Part shown: positions 1-7,253 of the stretch, piece after piece | Position numbering within the stretch: the first letter of the stretch is position 1 | Layout: each line of letters starts with the position of its first letter | DNA from: an uncultured Prevotellaceae bacterium | Lineage (GTDB): Bacteria; Bacteroidota; Bacteroidia; Bacteroidales; Bacteroidaceae | DNA: 64,000 nucleotides | Direction of reading: 5' to 3' | NCBI GenBank assembly: GCA_900319225.1 | Contig: ONNV01000006.1 | Span: 62,001-126,000 of the forward strand | Position numbers and translations under genes: made by a program | The notes under the pieces: model-generated | What the model was told of the DNA's origin: nothing | Seen by the model: only the letters and a program-made list of their open reading frames with translations | Databases searched by the model: none

Positions 1-33
1 AATCTCATATAAATATCATCCTACTCGTGGAAA

Positions 34-41
34 CAAAGATA
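34..41 (-). promoter_or_regulatory. -7 promoter box for a gene leaving the left edge
   Basis: The minus strand reads TATCTTTG, an exact match to the Bacteroidetes TAnnTTTG box. A minus-strand ATG at 6-8 lies 26 nt downstream and could start a gene that continues beyond the left edge. Only two codons of it are visible, so the product is unknown. Nothing else recognisable lies in 1-184. Confidence 0.4.
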
Positions 42-184
42 CATTAAAAAAAGTAAAAAACGCCCTGCGCCTATAAACAATCATGCATAGTGTCCGTCAT
101 TAGGTAAACAACGGAAAACACACACGTTATTTCAGTTAGCAACAAATGGATTTGAGATAACAGACAATAGTTTAGTAATTCAAG

Positions 185-216
185 GACGGTGCCGCCTGAC
201 AGAAGGTAGCACCGTC
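185..216. terminator. Hairpin terminator
   Basis: An 8-bp perfect stem (GACGGTGC / GCACCGTC) is followed on the plus side by a T-rich run (TGTCCTTTTT). It lies just beyond the stop of the minus-strand gene ending at 225. The T-run favours termination of plus-strand transcription coming from outside the window, but it may work in both directions. Confidence 0.55.
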
Positions 217-224
217 TGTCCTTT

Positions 225-902
225 TTATCTCTTTACTGAATATAATATCTCCGATGTCTCAACCTTACCCTTACGATAGGTGTCATGGCGGGCATAACCT
301 ATGCCGGGACAGTACCAGGTATCCGTTATCACTTCACGGTGATAACCCGGGCCTGACTCATCCCTGCGTTCCTTTACCACCATGCATTTGAAAGTGCCGC
401 CAGGCAAGGAGATGGTCTCCTCACGCAGCACCTTACGGTCATGAACGCGTACGGTATATGTCAACGGACCCACCTTGACCTTTGCAGTAACCGTGGGCAG
501 AGTATCACCCGGCTGCATATCGTACGGAAGGGCCGAGAAATCACCAGTGCCGGTAGCATTTACCCCTACACGGGCCTTGATATAAGATGCCAATGACTCA
601 CCCACATCTCCATGCACATTCCCCTCATCATCAACATATACGGTCTCCAGCACATCACTGTCATACAAAGGTTTACCGTTTACCTTAAGGAACCTGGATG
701 ATGTCGTCACCTTACGCTTACCGTCTACATCCTCAACACCGGTGACAGTGAGCATATGGCGCCAACAGAACTTGCCGTCTTTAACATATTTGCGCACATA
801 CTCCAACGTAGTACCTGCTCTGTCCGGAAAATAGCATTGCGCCTTAAGGCCACTGCAAGGAATGAAAAATATTAACAAAAAAGTTTTTATCCAAGTCCTC
901 AT
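225..902 (-). CDS. Secreted TapB/DUF3108-like protein
   Basis: This 225-residue exported protein begins with a signal peptide (MRTWIKTFLLIFF...GLKAQ). The body is beta-rich, with the pattern of TapB/DUF3108-type proteins: paired strands, an LPYDMQPGD turn and a conserved TWYCPGIGYARHDT segment near the C-terminus. That segment is commonly seen in Bacteroidales paralogues whose role is unknown. An upstream ATG at 923 is possible, but the start at 902 puts the signal peptide at the N-terminus and sits 18 nt after a TATTTTTG box (plus 921-928). The gene is single and diverges from the lipoprotein gene at 1030. The family call is tentative. Confidence 0.7.
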   Translation of the reverse strand: MRTWIKTFLLIFFIPCSGLKAQCYFPDRAGTTLEYVRKYVKDGKFCWRHMLTVTGVEDVDGKRKVTTSSRFLKVNGKPLYDSDVLETVYVDDEGNVHGDVGESLASYIKARVGVNATGTGDFSALPYDMQPGDTLPTVTAKVKVGPLTYTVRVHDRKVLREETISLPGGTFKCMVVKERRDESGPGYHREVITDTWYCPGIGYARHDTYRKGKVETSEILYSVKR

Positions 903-920
903 AATAACGGTTTGATTATG

Positions 921-928
921 CAAAAATA
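921..928 (-). promoter_or_regulatory. -7 promoter box of the gene at 225-902
   Basis: TATTTTTG on the minus strand matches TAnnTTTG and lies 18 nt before the chosen ATG. It forms a divergent pair with the plus-strand box at 964-971. Confidence 0.6.
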
Positions 929-963
929 GTTTTTTTTAGCAAACAAGCACGTGATAATATCAT

Positions 964-971
964 TACTTTTG
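964..971 (+). promoter_or_regulatory. -7 promoter box of the lipoprotein gene at 1030
   Basis: TACTTTTG matches TAnnTTTG and lies 58 nt before the ATG at 1030. It belongs to a divergent promoter region with the minus-strand box at 921-928. Confidence 0.5.
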
Positions 972-1029
972 TGTGAGTTTACCATCAGTGGCAAACGGCA
1001 TAATCCAAACAACTAGTAAAACGTAACCC

Positions 1030-1974
1030 ATGCAAAAATCCAAGCTATTAGGTTTTATAGCCGCGATGGTTATTGCCCAATCAGCCTGTAGCAACCTAAA
1101 AGACACTATTTCCGATATGCAGACCAGTGAACCTGTCCAGCTCATTGACAAAGGTCTTGAAATGGTCCTCTCATATAAGGAAGCAGGAGTCGCCATGAAA
1201 CAAACCGCTTCTTTTGAGCCGGCAGTTCATCAGTCCGTTCCCCCAGCCGACACAATCTGCATGTCATATTATGTAAGACAGTCTTTCCCCACCGTACAGA
1301 TAGCACAGTATGCATATCAGGAGGCTGTAGATTCACTGCCTGAGAAAGATATAAAACATATGAGGCTGGCCATGAACGGCACTGACGTCTCATATTACAT
1401 ACCCCAGTATGAGGGATCCACCAAATCCGTGGTCAGGACCTACATGAATCTTCTTTACAATACCCGCAAGCTCATGGAGGAAAACCCGTCACTGGACCAG
1501 GAGAGTCCCAACACCGGTTTCCATTTCCCCGACATATCAATCATCACACCCATTGATGATGAAAACAATTCAAACGGGACCGATGAAAACAACAACGATG
1601 ACAACGGCGATGATGACAAGAAGAGCTACGACCCTCAGTATTACGAATCCGAGGACGGTCTGCGCATAATATTCTCCTGGAACCAGTACACTATCGGCGT
1701 ACACCACTCATATGACGTACAGTTTGGCATCAGACAGAGATACGGACGGACAGACACCGTTTGTACCCAGTATCATGTAACTGACACATACAACAGCGTA
1801 CAGTACGCAGAATGGCAATACGAACTGATTGATTTCCTGGAACAGAGCAAATACCATTACATCCTTGACGGAGCCGTCATCACCTACAACGACCCTTTTG
1901 AGGTAGGCGTAAGCAAGGCCGTCATCAAGTACTATTTCCTGGATCTGCAGGACAGGCTGATCCGATTCCAGTAA
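1030..1974 (+). CDS. Hypothetical lipoprotein with an acidic linker
   Basis: The 314-residue product starts with a lipoprotein signal (MQKSKLLGFIAAMVIAQSAC), with the lipidated Cys at residue 20. The mature part has two related-looking halves, each with SYYV or HSYDV strands followed by QYAEWQYE-type helices (about 75-150 and 215-310). They are joined by an Asn/Asp-rich low-complexity linker near residues 175-200. Two copies of one small domain are therefore possible. It is probably exported and membrane-anchored. No known family is recognised and the function is unknown. It converges with the GH97 gene, leaving only 4 nt between the stops. Confidence 0.7.
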   Translation: MQKSKLLGFIAAMVIAQSACSNLKDTISDMQTSEPVQLIDKGLEMVLSYKEAGVAMKQTASFEPAVHQSVPPADTICMSYYVRQSFPTVQIAQYAYQEAVDSLPEKDIKHMRLAMNGTDVSYYIPQYEGSTKSVVRTYMNLLYNTRKLMEENPSLDQESPNTGFHFPDISIITPIDDENNSNGTDENNNDDNGDDDKKSYDPQYYESEDGLRIIFSWNQYTIGVHHSYDVQFGIRQRYGRTDTVCTQYHVTDTYNSVQYAEWQYELIDFLEQSKYHYILDGAVITYNDPFEVGVSKAVIKYYFLDLQDRLIRFQ

Positions 1975-1978
1975 CCCC

Positions 1979-3907
1979 TTATTTCGCAGCGCGTATCAGC
2001 ACGCATGCGCCACCACCCGGAGCAAGCGGCAACTCAATCACGCTCTTTCTGGTCACGGCCTTGGGAGCCTCCGTGCGCAGTGTCTCGCGGTTGGTCTGGT
2101 AGTGGGTGTCATCGGCATCGGTACTGATTGTAGCCGTAAACTTGCCGCGTTTGGGCAGGAAATCCAGAGGTACGCTCAGGGTGCGTGCATCCTCATTGGT
2201 CGCAGCACCAATCAGCCAGTCGCCGTCCTTGTTCTGACGGGCCATAACGATATACTCACCTATCTCACCGGCCAGAGTGATACTCTCCTGCCAGGGCTGC
2301 TTCTCAGCGCTCAGGAACTCCAGCAGTGACGGATATTTCTCATAATACTCAGGGATATCGGGAATGACCGTGGCACCGGACCATGTGATGAGCGTACGTG
2401 CAATCTCACCGGTAACCGTTGACGGCACCTCCTGGTTGTTGTCCTTACGGGTTGTCCTACCCTGATGCAACTCCAGGAAACCGTTGTTCTGGTCAATCGG
2501 GCCTGCCACCATATTTACAAAGGCCGATGTCACAAAAGTCTTGGGCTGGAAAATCTGGCGGCCGTCCAGCTGGGCCTTGCAGTACTCACGCGTAACGGCA
2601 TTGGGCCAGGTGCGCATCTGGCCGAACGGATGCACCGGATAGTCGTGATAATCAACCATCAGATGATGCTTGGCGCAAAGGGCCGTAATCTCCTGTGTCT
2701 TGCGGTTCTTCTGCTGCGCGTTACCGTTCATGAATCCGTACTTGACACCTGTGGCACCCCACGCCTCATACTGGGCCAGGGTCTCCTCAATGGGATAGTT
2801 GGTGCCGGCCACATCATTCAGGTAGAGCCAAACGCCCACGCCCTTATCCTTACCATATTTTATAATACGTTGAACGTCACGTGCCTTATCACCCTTGGTG
2901 GGGTCTGAATCCTTCTCAAACTCCGGGCCGTACCAGTTGGCATCAAGCACCAAGCCCTGGAAACCCTGCTCTGCTGCAAAGTCAATCATCTTGACCCACG
3001 ACTCATAGTTCATGCCGTAGCGGTAGCCCTCCCAGACAGCGCCGTCTATGCGCCAATCCCAAAGGTAAACGCCCGGACGAACCCAACTGAAATCCTGCTC
3101 CGGCTCCGGATTGAGCAGCTCCAGCAGGTGTGAGTCAACCAGGTCACCGGGAGTCTTGCCTATCATCAGGACTCGCCATGCACCCATGAACTCATCCTCA
3201 AAACCGGTAATCTTCTCAGTAATCACCTCAAAACGGGTAGATCCGGTCTCTGACTGCAGTCTCATGGGCCATCCGCCGGCGCTCAGATCGGCCTCATGGA
3301 GGGCCAGGTACAGGTCATCGGCCGCCTTTATGGTCATGACCGGCAGACGCTCGCCGTTGGCATCGGACAAAAGTTCCGGACCTACGTTATGACGCTCACC
3401 ATTATAGTACCATGCAGTAAAATCACCGGCAAAATTGAACTCAGTATGCTCATAAAGGTTGGAACCTTCATTCTTTGTCATTCTCTGGGGCCTCATCCTG
3501 AATGCCACGCCGTCATCATAAACGCGCACATCAAGCACCAGGATACCTGTCTGTACCGATGCACCTGCAATCTGGAAAGACTGCGAGTTATAGACATCCT
3601 TAACCACTGACCGTTTTCCCCACAGAGGTCTCCACACCTCCTTTATCTTGACAGGCTCAGACTGCTGTGGCATGATGGTTGCAATATCAAAGAAGTTGTC
3701 ATCACTGTGTGTAATGCCCATTCTGGACCAGTTTATAACAATCCTGCCATCTACAGATATACTGTATCTAAGATCTGTACCAATGACTCCGGTAAAACTG
3801 AAACTAACCCTGCCATCAGGTGATTTCAACTCATAAACCTGTGACTGTGCACTGATCTGACAAAGGAATGATACGGCCATCGCCGCAAGCAAAAGGATTC
3901 TTTTCAT
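1979..3907 (-). CDS. Glycoside hydrolase family 97 protein
   Basis: This is a 642-residue periplasmic alpha-glycosidase-like enzyme of the SusB/GH97 family, whose members cleave alpha-glucosides or alpha-galactosides. It has a signal peptide (residues 1-20), the N-terminal GH97 beta-sandwich (about 25-270), the (beta/alpha)8 barrel entered at YLWDWRIDGAVWEG (about 281-294), and a C-terminal beta domain. At the position where retaining GH97 enzymes carry a nucleophile Asp, this protein has Gly (VKYGF, 388-392), as in inverting SusB. HDY (421-423) and TRE (439-441) lie where acidic catalytic and calcium ligands are expected. Length and order are normal for the family. A TATCTTTG box (3931-3938) lies 23 nt upstream. 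Substrate cannot be read from sequence. Confidence 0.9.
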   Translation of the reverse strand: MKRILLLAAMAVSFLCQISAQSQVYELKSPDGRVSFSFTGVIGTDLRYSISVDGRIVINWSRMGITHSDDNFFDIATIMPQQSEPVKIKEVWRPLWGKRSVVKDVYNSQSFQIAGASVQTGILVLDVRVYDDGVAFRMRPQRMTKNEGSNLYEHTEFNFAGDFTAWYYNGERHNVGPELLSDANGERLPVMTIKAADDLYLALHEADLSAGGWPMRLQSETGSTRFEVITEKITGFEDEFMGAWRVLMIGKTPGDLVDSHLLELLNPEPEQDFSWVRPGVYLWDWRIDGAVWEGYRYGMNYESWVKMIDFAAEQGFQGLVLDANWYGPEFEKDSDPTKGDKARDVQRIIKYGKDKGVGVWLYLNDVAGTNYPIEETLAQYEAWGATGVKYGFMNGNAQQKNRKTQEITALCAKHHLMVDYHDYPVHPFGQMRTWPNAVTREYCKAQLDGRQIFQPKTFVTSAFVNMVAGPIDQNNGFLELHQGRTTRKDNNQEVPSTVTGEIARTLITWSGATVIPDIPEYYEKYPSLLEFLSAEKQPWQESITLAGEIGEYIVMARQNKDGDWLIGAATNEDARTLSVPLDFLPKRGKFTATISTDADDTHYQTNRETLRTEAPKAVTRKSVIELPLAPGGGACVLIRAAK

Positions 3908-3930
3908 AATTGGTTTTCATTAATCTGCAT

Positions 3931-3938
3931 CAAAGATA
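3931..3938 (-). promoter_or_regulatory. -7 promoter box of the GH97 gene
   Basis: TATCTTTG on the minus strand lies 23 nt before the GH97 ATG and matches the Bacteroidetes consensus. Confidence 0.65.
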
Positions 3939-3979
3939 AAAAAAAGGAGCCAAAGGGGCAAGGACGCAAAGGGATCGTT

Positions 3980-3987
3980 TAACTTTG
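3980..3987 (+). promoter_or_regulatory. -7 promoter box of the YdeI-family gene
   Basis: TAACTTTG matches TAnnTTTG and lies 21 nt before the ATG at 4009. It sits in a segment (GACGCAAAGGG-TCGTTTAAC) that recurs near 6383, so the promoter may have been carried by a repeat. Confidence 0.5.
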
Positions 3988-4008
3988 CGTCACTTTTGAG
4001 ATTATGTT

Positions 4009-4593
4009 ATGGAGGTAACCAATCTGCTTGACATTCATACGCGCGGGGAATTGTATCGGTGGTATGAGAAGAATCACGACAAAGTAAGTGATTTCTGGCT
4101 GCGCATAAACCGGGCAGAGGCCGATTGCCCCGGTGTGGTCCGATACGTGGACGCCGTCGAGGTGGCACTTTGTTTTGGCTGGATTGACAGCACCATGAAG
4201 CGAATCGATGACGGCAGACCCATACAGCATTTTACCCCGCGGCGCAAACGCAGCAACTGGTGCGAGCAGAATCTGGAGCGCTGCAGGCGGCTTGTCAGGC
4301 TTGGAGAAATGACCCCCGCCGGACTGGCTGTAGCACCTGATTTGGACCCCGCGCTGTTTGTCTTTGAAGACTGGTTGCTCAATGCCATCAGGGCCGATAA
4401 GCAAGCGTGGAAACATTGGCAGTCATTCCCCGAAGTCTACAAACGCATAAAAGCCGACCGGATCCAGCACTATCAGCATACCAACCGCCCCGAATACGCC
4501 CAAAAGACTCTGGAAAAACTGATCCAAGACACCCATAACGGCAAACTCCAATCCGGCTGGAATGATTTTGGCCGGCTTACCCCCGCACCTTAG
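4009..4593 (+). CDS. YdeI/OmpD-associated family protein
   Basis: The 194-residue cytosolic protein matches the YdeI/OmdA family pattern. It has an N-terminal segment with ELYRWYEKNHDKVSDFWLRI, the VRYVDAVEVALCFGWIDSTMKRID core (about 43-66), FTPRRKRSNWCEQN (about 74-87), and a C-terminal region ending in HNGKLQSGW. The family has been linked to stress and antimicrobial peptide tolerance, but the molecular activity is not settled. The final codons and the TAG stop (4591-4593) lie inside the first unit of the 83-bp hairpin array. The array has therefore supplied the C-terminal LTPAP residues, and the original C-terminus may have been slightly different. Confidence 0.85.
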   Translation: MEVTNLLDIHTRGELYRWYEKNHDKVSDFWLRINRAEADCPGVVRYVDAVEVALCFGWIDSTMKRIDDGRPIQHFTPRRKRSNWCEQNLERCRRLVRLGEMTPAGLAVAPDLDPALFVFEDWLLNAIRADKQAWKHWQSFPEVYKRIKADRIQHYQHTNRPEYAQKTLEKLIQDTHNGKLQSGWNDFGRLTPAP

Positions 4594-4967
4594 GGAGCCA
4601 CAACGCACGTAGAGCCATTTTCATCCCTAAGGTGAGCAGGAAATACGCTTTCTCGCGGGCTTACCCCCGCACCTTAGGGAGCCGCAACGCACGTAGAGCC
4701 ATTTTCATCCCTAAGGTGAGCGGAAAAATCGCCAGAACCTGCGCTACCCCCGCACCTTAGGGAAACAACACGCAGGTACGGCCTATTCTCTCCCTAAGGT
4801 GAGCAGGAAATTCGCTTTCTCGCGGGCTGCCCCCGCACCTTAGGGAGCCACAACGCACGTAGAGCCATTTTCATCCCTAAGGTGAGCTGAAAAATCGCCA
4901 GAACCTGCGCTACCCCCGCACCTTAGGGAAACAGAACGCAGGTACGGCCTATTCTCTCCCTAAGGTG
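4586..4967. repeat. Tandem array of five 49-bp hairpins, 83-bp period
   Basis: Five units each carry a perfect 11-bp inverted repeat (CACCTTAGGGA ... TCCCTAAGGTG) around a 27-nt loop. They lie at 4586-4634, 4670-4718, 4753-4801, 4836-4884 and 4919-4967, with a start-to-start spacing of 84, 83, 83 and 83 bp. Two loop types exist: units 1, 2 and 4 contain AACGCACGTAGAGCC, and units 3 and 5 contain AACGCAGGTACGGCC. Units 2+3 and 4+5 form a near-identical 166-bp higher-order repeat. The 434 bp between 4593 and 5028 hold no gene. Confidence 0.95.
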
Positions 4968-4977
4968 AGCAGGAAAT

Positions 4978-5027
4978 ACGCAAAACGCGCTGGGCCCGAA
5001 GGGTCGCTTTGACTTTCCCCCTTTGCG
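4978..5027 (+). repeat. Dispersed repeat, copy 1
   Basis: The segment ACGCAAAACGCGCT-GGCCCGAAGGG-CGCTTT, ending in CCTTTGCGTC, is repeated at 6416-6488 in the same orientation. The two copies flank the DUF4832-type gene, and copy 1 runs directly into that gene's stop codon. Confidence 0.7.
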
Positions 5028-6350
5028 TCACTTTGAGAAACCAATACTCTGCGAAGGGAGGATGTAGTCCGATTCTATGTGAATGTCGGAGCCTGCTGCG
5101 GGAATCTCAATCCGGAGTTCCTGACCGGGCAGCAGACCTTTCAAAGATGTTTCGGAGCGGACGCCACCCACTGCAAAATATGCATCCCTATACAGAGGCG
5201 CCACACCTTCATTGCACACCAGCAGACGCGTTGCCAGACCATTTGTCTGACACTGTTTTACCACAAACCGGTAACCCGTTGCAATAGAACCGGCGCGGAA
5301 CAGTTCTGGTGTTGCCACGCCACCGTGAGGAGCATCATTGGCAATCATAAACGTAATATGGTATTTGGCCGACTGCTCCGCCCAGGTATGCCCGTACATG
5401 CCGGCAGGGTTCAAAAAGTTACGCTGGTCATTATCCGAATAATAGCTAATCTCGCCGCCGCAAATACCTGTCTGCCAACGAGTTCCGCGTCCTATTTTAT
5501 TCCAGCACTGTTCATTGTAACCGTCGCCCGAACCAATCTCGTGGTTCTTGTGCATGAAAGAGTCGTCAAACAATCCAAATTGCAAAGCCATCAGCTGTGC
5601 ATCGGTCGTAACAGGAGAATGACCGGCCGATGAAGCATCGATCGAAACAGCCCACGGAATGTCGCACATCACGGTGTCCAGATGCTCAAAAAACCGTTTC
5701 TGGAACTCCATGGACGGGAAATTGTGCCCCAGATTATATGTGGAGCCATAGATATGATACTCAGCCCAATGGCCGAACCCCACCTCAACGAACGCCAGGC
5801 GCGGATCCTTAGCGTATCGCTGTGCAAAATCAGCATAGAATTGCAAGGTAAAACGCTGCAGCTCGGCATTGCTCCAATCGGCATACCAGGTGGGTCCGTC
5901 GCCGCCCGGGTTGGCGGCGTAAGTCTCCTTATAATCAGGCAATTGCTTGATGTACTGTGGGACTGCAGTCGTGCCTCGGTTGCCGTCCACGTCCCTACCC
6001 GACGGATACTCGTATCGGAACCTTGCTATAAGCTGATGCCCGCGTCCGGCTACATCGGCCAAAAGGTTCTCAAACCAGCTCCAGTCATACTGGATCGTTC
6101 CGTCATCGGCCCGACCGGTCACCACCTTGCAGGGCAGGCAGTACGAGAACTCCAACTGGATGGTCTTCCCGTACTGCGCGTTACGGTTGCGGGCCTCATC
6201 GGGCCAGAGCACCAGACCCGTCATGGGCTGCACGCCTGTATCCTGCGGCTGAAGTACCACATCACGCCATCCGGCACTTTCTACAATTTTCTGCGAGCAT
6301 GCGCACAAGCACGTCGCGCAAAAAGCCAATGTCAGAAAAATCCTTCTCAT
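5028..6350 (-). CDS. DUF4832/DUF4874-type lipoprotein
   Basis: The 440-residue product starts with a lipoprotein signal (MRRIFLTLAFCATCLCAC), giving a lipidated Cys near residue 18. The ATG at 6350 is chosen over one at 6389 because it places the signal first and lies 17 nt after a TACCTTTG box (6367-6374). The N-terminal two-thirds is a TIM-barrel-like region resembling glycosidases: QLIARFRYEYPSG, then FVEVGFGHWAEYH with a possible catalytic Glu, then DIPWAVSIDASSAGHSP. The C-terminal quarter is a beta domain, the layout known for DUF4874-DUF4832 proteins. A role in glycan processing is inferred only. The stop lies at the end of a dispersed repeat. Confidence 0.8.
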   Translation of the reverse strand: MRRIFLTLAFCATCLCACSQKIVESAGWRDVVLQPQDTGVQPMTGLVLWPDEARNRNAQYGKTIQLEFSYCLPCKVVTGRADDGTIQYDWSWFENLLADVAGRGHQLIARFRYEYPSGRDVDGNRGTTAVPQYIKQLPDYKETYAANPGGDGPTWYADWSNAELQRFTLQFYADFAQRYAKDPRLAFVEVGFGHWAEYHIYGSTYNLGHNFPSMEFQKRFFEHLDTVMCDIPWAVSIDASSAGHSPVTTDAQLMALQFGLFDDSFMHKNHEIGSGDGYNEQCWNKIGRGTRWQTGICGGEISYYSDNDQRNFLNPAGMYGHTWAEQSAKYHITFMIANDAPHGGVATPELFRAGSIATGYRFVVKQCQTNGLATRLLVCNEGVAPLYRDAYFAVGGVRSETSLKGLLPGQELRIEIPAAGSDIHIESDYILPSQSIGFSK

Positions 6351-6366
6351 CAATCCTGTTTTGAAG

Positions 6367-6374
6367 CAAAGGTA
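6367..6374 (-). promoter_or_regulatory. -7 promoter box of the DUF4832-type gene
   Basis: TACCTTTG on the minus strand lies 17 nt before the ATG and matches TAnnTTTG. Confidence 0.6.
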
Positions 6375-6415
6375 ATAAAAGTGACGCAAAGGGGTCGTTT
6401 AACAATGCGTCATTT

Positions 6416-6488
6416 GACGCAAAACGCGCTCGGCCCGAAGGGACGCTTTTACCAAGCGAAGCGACTAAAAGAAATACCCCTTTGCGTC
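6416..6488 (+). repeat. Dispersed repeat, copy 2
   Basis: This copy matches 4978-5027 in order (ACGCAAAACGCGCT, GGCCCGAAGGG-CGCTTT, CCCTTTGCGTC) but carries about 25 extra bases (ACCAAGCGAAGCGACTAAAAG) between the parts. A weaker relative (CCGCTCGGCTCCGAAGGAGACGCTT) lies at 36680-36708 inside a disrupted palindrome. Confidence 0.65.
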
Positions 6489-6605
6489 TGACTATTGAGG
6501 CCCGGTTTGTGGAGATTGAACCGGATGACGATTGACTTATTGGGCTTTTTTAATGATGCAGGGACGATCGTGGTGGCCGCCCCTGCTATGTTTATAATTT
6601 GAGAG

Positions 6606-7253
6606 TTATGGACGATTGCAGACCGCACGGACAGTGCAGCCGTTGAAACGGCGGGTGCTCTTGAAGTTGGTATGTGCTATAAGACGCGGGGTGAAGCGCA
6701 GGCAATAGGCATTATCGGGCACGAAAAGGCTTTGGGAAGACCAATAGTAGCCCTCTTGGCCGCCGAGCATGTGTCTGGAGCCTGTATAGATGCCAGCCGC
6801 AGGCAGGAAGATGGAATTGCCATTAGGGCCTGTGACACGGTAGCCCGGGTTGGGGTCATCTTCTACCCAATCCCACTGGCATTTCCTGGTCAGCTCCATC
6901 AGTTCATCGTAGAGAGGAGTACGCCAGCTGCTGCCCATCATCACGGTTGCCACGTCATCATCCGGTTCAAGAACGGTCTTGCCGTCGGGCACAGTGAGGA
7001 CCTCGTCAGGATTATAGGCGTAGTATTTGGTTGGTGAGCAGAAATCGCCGGTACAGAAGCGGTAGTTTGACATGAGATACTCACTCTTGGGTTCCAGTTC
7101 CCCCCACGATACAAAGATGCCGGGAGAGCCGGGGCTGTCGGCTCCGACGTTGCGGTCAGCCCATAAGACACTGAGCCCCAGGTCAACCGCATGCTGTGCA
7201 TACATGAGGTGTGCCAGCAGCAGGGATAAGACGGAAGAAAGGATACGTTTCAT
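6606..7253 (-). CDS. Secreted FISUMP-domain protein
   Basis: The 215-residue exported protein has a signal peptide (MKRILSSVLSLLLAHLMYAQ) followed by the Fibrobacter-succinogenes-major-paralogous-type domain. Its hallmarks are visible: AVDLGLSVLWADRNVGA at the N-terminus, ISWGE-type FVSWGELEP, then SSWRTPLYDELMELTRKCQW, LPAAG, and YYWSSQS near the C-terminus. Such domains occur in many secreted Bacteroidetes and Fibrobacter proteins and are thought to be C-type-lectin-like; no activity is established. The ATG overlaps the stop of the CotH gene by 4 nt (ATGA, 7250-7253), so the two are one operon. Confidence 0.8.
   Translation of the reverse strand: MKRILSSVLSLLLAHLMYAQHAVDLGLSVLWADRNVGADSPGSPGIFVSWGELEPKSEYLMSNYRFCTGDFCSPTKYYAYNPDEVLTVPDGKTVLEPDDDVATVMMGSSWRTPLYDELMELTRKCQWDWVEDDPNPGYRVTGPNGNSIFLPAAGIYTGSRHMLGGQEGYYWSSQSLFVPDNAYCLRFTPRLIAHTNFKSTRRFNGCTVRAVCNRP

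Noticed and set aside
4586-4967. CRISPR array
   Set aside because: Units are hairpins with near-identical spacers in a two-block pattern, and no cas gene is present in the window.
6555-6585. Terminator GCAGGGACG ... CGCCCCTGC after the FISUMP gene
   Set aside because: The stem is imperfect and has no T-run in the direction of the gene, so support is too weak to list.
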